A DNA stretch of 53,029 bases from a virus: the IMG/VR virus record IMGVR_UViG_3300044451_000119, positions 1 through 53,029 of that record. The stretch is one strand, 5' to 3'. Shown here one piece after another: positions 33,490-45,400 of this stretch. Every line of letters starts with the position of its first letter. The stretch's first letter is position 1. Below the pieces are notes generated by a model. The model was given only the letters and a program-made list of their open reading frames with translations. It ran no database searches and had not been told where the DNA came from. The position numbers and the translations under genes are program-made.

Positions 33490-36400
33490 GGATATAATTA
33501 AAGTTTTTTAGGGGACTCAACCTTCTTACCAAAGGAGACGTTTCAATTCCAGATAATCCATTATTATATATTGCAAAAGTATTAGTCCCACTTCTACCTG
33601 TAATTGTCATTCTTGCCCAGGAGTATTCACCAAATACTTTTCCATATCCTAGATTTGTGAGTCCATTATAATCAGTTAGACTTACAGTCACTTGCATAAC
33701 ACTAGTTGTACCAATACCCGCAGAAACATAAGATTGTCCAATTGAGACCGAAACAACTTCGTAGACGTTATCAATGTTATTCGTACCATTCCATACAATA
33801 GAACCACTAGAATTTAAAGAAGTTACTCCATTACCCACGTTCGAATTTTTAACAACAAATCGATATCCAGTTTGAATTTGACTTAAAGTAATTGCAGTTC
33901 CAACAATCGAAGCATCTCTCAGGAAAGACTTCTCTGGAATGTAGAAATCAAATACAAGTCCCGTTGGTGCCACTCCAACGCTGGTAGTTTTAATACCCGT
34001 AATCTGACCAAAATCACCAGAGTAAGTTACATCAGCGACAGTTTCAATGTCATTACTTGGGGCAGCGATTAAGACGTTTGGAGCTTGTGTATAACCAGTT
34101 CCAGCATTTGTTATTGATATTGTAGAAACTGCTCCGCCAGAAATTGTTGCTGTTGCTTGTGCTCTCGAAGTTGTTCCTAGTCCAGTTGGACTTTCAAAAG
34201 TAACCACAGGTGGTTGAGTATAACCAATACCAGCGTTTGTTATGGTTATGACAGTAACTGTACCACTTCCAGAAATTGTTGCTGTTGCTGCCGCAGATAC
34301 CTTAGAATCCTGACCAATAATTTGAACAGTTGTTCTTGTTGCAATTGGAGATGGATTCTCATTTACCGAATCAAAGAAAGTTTTTGCTCCTTCAACAAAT
34401 ATTTCTGTGTCCGAAGGAGAAACAGATTTAATAACATTTGTTGTTGGATAAATTAAAGATTCGTATTCTTCTCTATTTTTTGGAATATAATTTCCATTAA
34501 CGAGTGAATCTGAACGCTGCTTGCACCAAATTACTGGTCTAAGTAATCCTGTTGTAATAATTCCAGGACCATCATATGTGTTTGTTGTGACAACATCGAT
34601 AGAGTCAATAGAGAAAACGGTTCTTTCATCTTGACGATTATCTGCCTCTGGTGGGAAAATTCTGAGTCCATCACCAACCTTTACAGTTTCTAGAATGTCT
34701 TTATTGATAACATCAATATCTTTATTGCCTTGATAGAATAGAATAGTAGCATTATCACCTTCTCTTGGAACTTCTGTGAATGAAAAAACACTACCACCAT
34801 TGAACTCATATGCTTTTCCTGGTTCTTGAAGGACTCCATTTAAGAAAATTAATAAAGTATATGCCACATCAATTCCAGAACCTTCTCTTCCTATAATGGA
34901 CTGTCGTATTCCATCAATTCTAAGTGGGAATTTAGTTTTAAATCCATCAAACAAGTTACTTATATCATCAAATAAAGTTAGATTGCCAATAGTCCACCCA
35001 TTAAATTGTTCCTGATACTGCTCCGTTACTGTTAATTGGAATTCATTATATGATTTTGAAGTGTCAGTTGGTATTCCACTGGTTCCACCAATAGTAAATG
35101 TAAGTTTATCTCCAACTTCATATCCTCTTCCAACATTAGTAATTTCAAAGTCAATAATGCTAGATCCTTGACCAACTACAATACTTACCTTAGCTCCCGT
35201 TCCAACACCAGTTGTCCCTCCTGTATATTTTAAATCTAGATTTTCATATGAGAATGGAGAATCGAATACAACAAATGGTGGATTTGAGGAGGTGTATCCA
35301 GATCCAGGGTTTGTGATTGCAACACTTACAACAATTCCATTCGAAATTGTTGCCGTTCCAACTTTTTGAAGATTTGAAATAGTTAATGATGAAGTTCCAA
35401 CTGATACATTGATTGTTGTTTGTATCCCAATTCTATAACCAGAACCACTATTTCCAATAGAAATAGCAGAGATAGTTCCTGCGGAAGAAACAATTGCTGT
35501 TCCGCCAGCAGCAACAAGTGGTTGATAACCAAGACCCTTTGTAGAATCAACAGAAACAATTTCTCCACCAACAGGAGAACTATTAAAGAATATTGAAGTT
35601 ATTCCTGATTTTTCTGTTAAGTATTGGTTGTTTATAATTGGATTTGAACCAAATCTTGTTGGTGATTGTAATATACCATTTAACAGAACAACTGCATTAT
35701 CAGTAGAAATACCACTTACCGTTCCTCCTGCGGAGGTAATAGTAAATTCTGTCTTAATTCCAGTGAAAGAATCTGAGATATCATCAAAGATATAATTCTT
35801 ATGATATGGTTCAATGGTAGAATTCTTTGCAGAAGTCTTCATAAATGCTCTTCCACCAAAACTTGAACTGGTAGTTATTCCAGCAAAATCTCTATCATCT
35901 GGTGGATTTGTTACAGTTCCGATTGGAGATTTGCCATAAGGTGCCGCAACAAAGTTGATAGTGTTATCAACAATATTGTAATTTCCTTTAACTTGCTTCA
36001 CAACCACTGCTGTTGTGTGAATACCAATATTTGTTCCCATCCATCCTCTTCTCACATCAACAACTTTTGTCGATGAGTTTATTGCATCAATGAAACAAAT
36101 TTCCTGATCAACCTGTAATAATTGCCCAACAAATAATTTTTCTATTGAATTTAAACTAAACTGATCGTCAGACGATGTTGCCGTAGATGTAAGGTGTGTT
36201 GTAACTGATGTTGCAACTACTGGCGATTGAATTAAATTGTCAATAGTTACAACAACTCTTTGGTTCGATTTTTTAGATATGAATCTATGAGATATTCCTA
36301 TTCCAGCAGAAGTAATGTCTAGTGGATTTGGAGGGACTACCAAAGAATCTGTTGCCGAAAGAGCAACTTTTATTGAAAACTTATCAACTTTAATTAGATA

Positions 36401-39400
36401 AACGTTACCTGGAAGTTTATCAGTAGAAATGCCAGATATTGTTGTTGTTGCAATTCCAATAGGAGAAAATCCATCAATATTTGGATATGAATAAAATACC
36501 TCTTCCCCAGTTGTAAAGAAGTGCTCATTGGAGAAAGTAATTGTATTTGCACTTAAATTAACAACTCCCGTTTCAGTAGCAACTCCTACTCTTGGATCTG
36601 TTGTTGGACTAAAATATCTTTGGAAGATATCTTTTTGATTATGAGTCAGATCAAAAGACCTTCTTATATCGAGCTCAGTTCCAGCATAAGTTCCATTTCC
36701 AGAATTTAAACTTGCATTATTGAAACTAATTCCAGTGAGACTATTGAAGTTGTCAACTAACCTCATAGTGTGCTGCCACACTCTGACATCGACATCAATA
36801 TTAGCGTTTGGAGTGTATAAAATCTTTAAAGTTGAGTTGGTACATGCAATTCCAATTGTTCCAATTCCAGAATCTGTTTGCAGTAAACCATACTCAGTAA
36901 ATGATTGATCAAGATCATCCTGTGCAGCAATTAATTCTAAAAATTCATATTCATCATTAGTCTTATCCTCAATACCGATAATTAAATATCCAGCATTAAA
37001 GTTATCTGTTGACCATCCAGCAATTCTACGAGCAACTGGTGTTGATGTTGATCCAATTCCCGTGTAAATTGTTTCAACAGTATTAGTATTAAATGTTATA
37101 GATCCTATCCCAGTTGCATCAGTAATTCCCATACCAATGGTTAATGCATGTACTGTTCCAGCAACTCCCGCATTTGGATAGAAATCCAAAACCATTCTAT
37201 CAGATTCAAGAGTCATTTGTGTGACTCCATAGTTATCAAAATCATTACCACTATTGGTAGGTTGATTTAGTCTGAATAATGTACTAGAAGTTTTTGCTGC
37301 TTGTGGAAGAATTGCGCGATATTCTTGAAGAGTTGCAGAACCAGTTGTTGGAACAATAACACCAATATCAACAAAATTGCTTCCATCCGTGCTATATCCA
37401 ACACGAAGGTCATCCCCAGGTTCTGGATCTTCGCCACCATTTGAATCATTTCCAACAATTGCCTTTACTAATATTTCGTCATAATTTCTAGCATCAATTG
37501 GATTTAAAGTAAGATTCCTATTTCCAACTCCCGTAAACCTTGTATGTGGACCAACTGCAAATCCTCCAAATGGTCCACTACCAGTTCCTCCTGGTGAAGT
37601 TGTAACGCCAGAACTACTGAAATATTCAGAAATTTTTACAGTTGGTATAACTTTTAATGGGACATTTGCATCATATGTTCCGAATCCAGATATTACAGAT
37701 CCAGTTAGTGTTGAGTCTGTAAGTTGTCCATATTCCAACATTAAAACGTTTCTATCTTTATCTTTAACAAGACTTATTTCGTCATACTGATGTTGAAAAT
37801 CGGTCGTTGAAACTGAAACTAAAATCCTTGCAGCTCTATGAGTTGAAGATACACTTACAATAGGAATAGATGTTAACCCAGCACCAGCAGAAATAACTGA
37901 GCGAGATGAATATATTTGAGCAACGGATCCAACTGACGTGCTTCCTATTCCAGTTGTTTGATCTATAATATTATAAGATGCAAGGCTTATGTCATAATTG
38001 TTGACTTTATATTTGTTTGGATAGAATAATAATTGTCCCTGCAAATTAGTAATACCAAAATCAAAAGAACCAACATCAAATTCAAATATTCCTAGATCTT
38101 TTTGTGTATTAACTCGACCATACTGACTTAAATATCCCTTTGTATTGTCATGCAATAATGTTACCAACATTATTTGTCTTTCATTTGTAAATCTCTTATC
38201 CTTAACATAAGTGATATACTTTTTGTATCGTTGCGATAAATTAAACGTATCAACTACACTAAATCTATCAGTTCTCTCATCACTTAGGAATTGATCACTT
38301 ATATCATCAATATTTAAAACTCTGTTACCAACAGATTCTAAATAATTTTGAATCAACTTAGAATTAAAGATTATCTCATCGGATGCTACGTTTCCTACAA
38401 TGTACTTAAAGTTCTCATCAACTAAATCCCAGTCAAAATAGCAATTTGTATCAACAACATTAATAATATCAGTTATAGCACTGAAATCTCCACCATCCTG
38501 AGTAGTTCCTATTCCAATAGCAGATTTGCTATTGATCAATAAATTGCTAAACTTTTTATATCCAGCTGGATGATTTAAAGATTGTACTGGTTCGTCCCAA
38601 GTCTCATATGAGACTTCCGATTTTAAAGCGTATGAAAAATACTGATAATAATCACTATCTTGTACTCTCTGAGTGTCATTATTTAAAAATCCTGTTTCTC
38701 TCTTCCATCCTTTTCTAACCTTTGAAGATGGACCCAATTTGTACTCAGTTTCAAACGAAGTTGATTTATTGATAATGGCTTTTGTTCCTGAGGTTTCCCC
38801 TTCAATAACATCATCAATAATAAATGATCCAAAAGGAGATACTACTTTTACCAAATTGCTTTGTGGATTCCATTTATCAACGAATCCAGAAGATCCATTA
38901 GTATTATTTTTAATCTTCTCATTTAATAAGAAATCATTTTGCTTTAATTTGATCGTAAATACTGGAAAGTCTTTTGCTGGTATAACTCTACCAGCAGAAT
39001 TTAGTGCATCAAACTGACCAGGATATTCTCCATTTTTTAGATTAGAAGCAAGATTATAGGTTATAGTTGGATTTGATCCACCATATTTCGGATCTATATG
39101 TGTTAAAGTGAATGTAGAATATGAATATTGATTTGAATTGTATCCTTTTCCAGCAGTTGTAATGCCAATATTTTCAATGAAAACTTTATCTCCAACTGAG
39201 AATGGGAATCCACCAACCGTTGCAAATGAACCAACTAATGTAACAGTAACATTTTTAGAAGTTTGATTATATGCAACTGTGTTTATTCCAACTCCGTTAG
39301 AATTTTTAGTTGGAATAATTATTGGATTTACATCATATAAATCTCTGGTATTTTTGATAATCTTTACCTGAGGATTTCCAATCTCATATTTCAATTTAAC

Positions 39401-42400
39401 ATCGATAACGTTATTTGTTACACTATCAATAACAACTAATTCTGGCGGAGTTGTGTAACCCTTTCCAGCACTTGAAACACCAATACTGTCAAAAGAACTG
39501 AATCTTTCAATATTTAAAATGTTTGAAAGTTTTACTGTTGGTCTTAGAGTATTATCAGTTGGATAGTCAAATCCAATATCTTCAATTTTTATTTTTTTAA
39601 TTTTTCCAATACTTGTTGAGATGCCATTCAATAAAGAATTAGATCCTGTGGATGATAGTGCATCAATTTTGGGTATATCTGAATATCCATAACCACCAGA
39701 TGATACTCTAATTGAAGAAATAGGTCCAACAGCAGTGGTTGAACTTGTCTCATACGAAATTTTATTTGAAATTAAATCATATTCAGATATTTCAGGTTGC
39801 TGACTTACTGTGTATGTGAAAGAAGTTGAGGCAATTGAAGTTAATTGATGTCTTCCAGAGTAAACACTTGGAACTTGAATTATCGTATTTGCATTATCAA
39901 TTTTTTCATTATCATAAATGATTGATGACTTTACTGGTTGATTTATTCCAAATCTTGGTTTTAATGCATAATAAAGAATTTGTGGAGTAATGTTGGAAGA
40001 TTGGAAAACTAAGTTTGCGTTAGTATCAATTCCAATTCTTCCTGTTTTAGATACGTTAAATAAACCAGTGTCTTGCGAAGTTAGATATTCATTTTCAAAA
40101 TTTTGATCTGTATATAAATTAAAATCAAATGCAGATTCACTTACTTCATTTTTAACAAATGATAGTGAAGAATCTGAAAGATCGAAAATAACATTTTGAC
40201 TCGAATAATATTTTACTTGCGGATTTACCGCAGATATTGTGCCAGAAAAGACAGAGGTAAAGTTTTTATATACTGGAACGTCTAAAACACTTTCGTAATA
40301 TGAATTTGATAGTCTTATTTTATTATCATCATAAACAATAACATAATAAATCATGTTATTGTCTAACTGTGTAGTTGAAGAAGAACTGAATATTACTTTC
40401 TGTCCAGTATAGAAACCATGATTGTTAATTCTGATTGTATCTGTATTCAGATTTATATCTGATGAAGTAAAGTTCTTAGGATTAATTACAATTCTTCTAT
40501 TATAATCATCATATACAACCTTAATTGTAGTTGTTATTCCAACATCAATACTGACTGTTACTTCATCCTTTAATGATAATCCGTGAGTAGAAGCTGTTGC
40601 AACAGTCACTTGATTTCTTTCAATTTGTCCAATGATTACATCATTTTTTACCGTTTCAAAACTATGAAAGGTTCCCGTTCCAATTCCGATAAATTGTAGA
40701 ATTGTGTCATCGCTGCTTAGATCTCCAATAGTCTGAGCTATTGAAATCAAATCATCAGAAATTTTCTTAACAAATAATTCTTGGTTTTGTGTTAGTGTTG
40801 ATGATGTTGAAACTCTTCTTACTGATAAAGTTGTTCCTCCATTTGACTTATAAAGAATTTTATCTGCTGTTTTTAATCCATGATTTTCTATTAAAATAGT
40901 TCTGGTTGGAACTTCATCAACTTCATATTTGTTTAGATATATTGTAACTCCTAATCCAGAAAGATTTGAACTATCAAAATCAATATTAATTGAAGTGGTT
41001 CCTACTGAAAGAATGTTTACTTCATCTCGATTAAATCCAGATGACGTAGCATTTGTCAGGGCAATATATCCACCACCAGCAAACTTATTAATGTCTGCTG
41101 CCTTTTGGAAAATTAAAATTGAAGTAGAACCAGTTGAAATAGAAACGGGAGATTGATGCTCAATAACTCCCAAAAATAGAGATGATGTTATTCCAACTCC
41201 CCAAGTGGATCCAAGGGCAACACTTGTCTTTGGGTCAAAATAAAATTGTCTGTTTATAGTTGAAGAATCTGACTGTTTTCTATTTGTCTGTACTCTTATT
41301 CTTCTGGATTTCTGTCTAATTTGTGTAGATATTGTGTGAGAAGATCCAACTGGTGATCTCAATACTCTAATTTTTGACTTTTCTCTATTAACGTTTAGAA
41401 TTTGAACATCTTCACTCCCAATAGTTAATATATCATTTTCCAAAATGAATGGATATGGTGGAATATTTGTCAGTTGAATGTCTGTAACAACACCAGTATT
41501 AGTTGCTGAGGAAATACTCGAAGCCAAAGACAGGGTGCTATCGAATACTCTTATTTTAAAATTCTTCTGTAAATCATTTTTATATGTGGAAATCCCTGCG
41601 ATTGAAACAACATCAAAATCATTGAGTTGATGTGGATTTGGTGTTATGCCAAGATAATTACCATCATTGTCCAATGCTAAAAACTCAACATCTTCGATGT
41701 AAGTTGTTGCAACACTAATTTTCGTAATTTCTTTTCCTTTGATAGAAGATACCTTAAAAGATGCTCCTCTTCCAGTTCCAGAAATTAAAAGCGAATCATT
41801 TACTTTATGGTTTGAACCCGATGATAAAATGTCAACGCTTTCCAAAGATCCTGGATTTGCATACTCAACAATTGAAGTTTGTTTTTTAATCTTATTCGGA
41901 TCAAAAATATACTGATAAGAAGTATTTCCCGTTGTTAAATTATATGGATTCGTGTTTCTTAACCATCCAGTTGAATTTAAATCAATAGAATTTTGATTTG
42001 AATTATTTTGATAATTAAAATCAATTGGTTTAGAATAGAATGAATTTCCAATTACATATGGGAAAACGGGTTTTCTATAATTTTTAAATGGACCAGTTGA
42101 TTCCGAATTCTCATCGATAGTAACAAAATAAGCATACACACCCTTTGGATATTCTGGCGTAACGCAGAATCTTCCATTATACTCATCTAAATCGCCAGAT
42201 GCATTATATTCCCAGTCCTCAATAAAGAAACCACTTGGGAAGTCGAGTAAAGATGGTCTTTCAACTTTGGACACTTTTGCATAACTAGATGTTATTCTTC
42301 TTACAATACCACCTGTTGGTTGATCAAATCCATATGGACCATAAATTGGATTTCCGTCGTAAGCCCATCCAATAATTGGCGAATGGAAAGACGTATCCGA

Positions 42401-45400
42401 CTCGTTTCCATTAGTATCCTTTGTCAAATCTGATTTAAATATATCAACACCATTAACGGTTTTGATGCCATAAATTTCTTCCCTTAAAGATCTTGGTGCA
42501 TATAAGTGAACGTATTGGAGATTATCATTCTTATCTGGAACAAGAATTCCATCATCATCAGATATTTTTTTTCTTTGTAACAATCTTTCAAAATAATTAA
42601 CATTCCATCGTTTTGGATTTGCTTCAAACTTTGCTCCTAATCCTGCTGATGTTACTTCAATAGATGTTGTATTTTGATTATATCCTACGCCAGGATTTAT
42701 TACTTTTACTGATTCTAAAATACCATTGTTTATGATTGGAACTAAAATTGCTCTCGATCCAGAACCAACTATTCTAAGATTTGGTGGAGCATTATATCCA
42801 GAACCAACGTTTTTAACCAAAATATCTTGTATTCCACCAGTTGTTTGATTGATAACTGAAATTAATTCTGCACCAGATCCGCTGTTTAATTCAAATAGTG
42901 GTTGTCTTTTGTAATTTAAAATTGCATCCGATCCGTAATTTGCACCTTTATTTGTTAAAAACGCAGTTTCAATGTTTCCTCTAAAAATAGGTTGAACTCT
43001 TGCGTTGAAATTATCTCCTAAATTTATGAGTTCGCTAATGAAGTAATATGAAATGAATATAGTATCACCAGATATGGCTCCTTCTTTGAGGGTAATTAGT
43101 GCAGAATCGGTGTCGTCATAATCTTCTTTTGGTAATTTAATACCATTGATGTATACATCCAACAACCCAGATAATCCAAACTTAGTTGGGTGTTGAAATG
43201 TAAATACTGTTTGATTTGCCTGAGCAATAAAAGTTTTTTCAATTCTACTAATACCAGGATATCCAATTAACTCTACAATATCTCCACTTGCAGTAGCACC
43301 CAAGTCTAAAATGATAGATGTTCCACTATCAGATTCATATTCATTTCTTGGAAGAGTTACGCCATTGTAAACTACGTCAACAAATCCAGGAGTATATGCA
43401 AATGGGAAATTGGTTTGTCCCAAACCAGCAGAAACTTTTGCATATTGAGTTCTGATAGTAGATGCATAACCAACTATCTCAACAACTTCACTTCCAGATG
43501 CTGCATCAGTTAAAATAACCTGAGAACCACTTGATGCATCATAATCTGTTGAATCAAGTCTAATACCATTCATAAAAACATCAAGAAGTTGTGGTTGGCC
43601 AACATTTGCAATATATGAATAGTTAAATGTTGTTTGTCCTGATGTTGCTGTATAAGTTACAATACCAGATCTAATACCACCAGGATTTGGTTCTATGCTA
43701 TTTGTTGTAGTAACAGTTGATAAACCTATCTTGCCAAAAACTTGCACAGTAATTGGTTCATAGTTAAATGAATGTGTTCCACTTCCAACTGTTTTTAGAT
43801 CTACAAATTCTCTCGATCTATAATATAAGTCTCTAATTGTAGTTCCAATGCCAACATTTGATAGATAAAAATTATCATTATCAAATTTGGTAACATGATA
43901 TGTTAATGCAGTAGATAAACCAACTATCTCATTACCAGTAGTTCCATAAGTTACAATATCACCACTACTGTAACCGTGATTCTTGATAGTAATAGTATTT
44001 GCTGCGGTATTAATACCAATAATACTGGTTTCCCTATATTTGTTTTCGTATCCAGTTCCACTATCAATCACTCTGATTGAAGCTATTTTTTTTCTATTCT
44101 CACATGTACTGACTGTATGAGTTCCAGTTCCATTGGAAGTTAAATTAATTCTGTCATGCCCATTAACAGCATCAATTTCTGTTTTATAAAATTTAACTCT
44201 AAATGCATCAACAACACCAACATAATATTCGTGCTTATCTTCTAAACCACCAACAGGATTTCCTCCATTAGTTTCGTAGAAAACACGTTCACCATCTCTA
44301 AACTCATGTCTTTCGCCAAAAGTAATAATATCAAAAAGAACATCAACTTGATTTGCCCGAGAAACTGAATTAAAAATTTTACTGTGCTTGAACTCCATCA
44401 ATGAAGCTTCTGCAACCGCTCCTTTACCATTTCCTCCATTAATTGTTATAGATGGGGTGCTGAGATAATCAACACCAGGATAAATGATATCAATTCTTTC
44501 CAATCCACCATTTACGGATACTTTTGCCTTTGCACCAGTTCCAGAGTTATCTGATATAGTCATTACTGGTGGATTGATAATATCGTATCCACTTCCTTCT
44601 GCTGTGACAATTAGATCTTCAATCTCACCGTAATAAATGGCATCGTTTGTTTTGTAGTTTAATATTTCAACACCATTAATAAGAATACCTGTTGGACCTT
44701 CAACAGTTTCTACTTTGTCTTTATCTGTAACTGGTTCTTTAATCGTTCGAATTAATTTTTGTATCTCAAAAGTTTTTCCCTTATACCCATATCTTGTGAT
44801 AATTGCATTAGATGTTGTTCCACTAATAGTAAAGAAAATATCATTTGAAATATTTGGCTTACTTGCTGCTAATTTAATTGTTGTTGAGTTGACAACTTTA
44901 ACAAAATAAGTTCCAGAAGAAATATTAAGACCTTCTCCAACATATTGAACAGCATCACCAGTGTAGAATGGATGATTTCCAATAGAAATTTCTGTTCCAG
45001 AAAAAGTTCCAGAGAATGTAACCGTAAAATTTTCTGGATTTAGTGGTTTATTAGAGTAATGTGGAATTGAATTTGAAGTAACATATAGATCACTTTCTTT
45101 AACGTAAGTATTCTGTACATTTGCAATATACTTTGAGATATGAGAATATGTTACTGAATTTCCTTTTAGTATTTGCCTTTTCGCAGTAAATGTTCTAGTA
45201 GTTGGTAAAGATCCACCAGATATTGTAAATTTCTTATTGTTAATTACATTAGAGATTGTGTATGTATAAGTTGTAGATGTATTGTCAGTAAGAACAACAG
45301 TATCTCCGACCAGAAAAATATTTTCATCAAAAGTTACAACATCATAAATTTGAGATCCAAAAGATCTCTCAGTGATTGATTTAACATTATAAGTTGTTTT

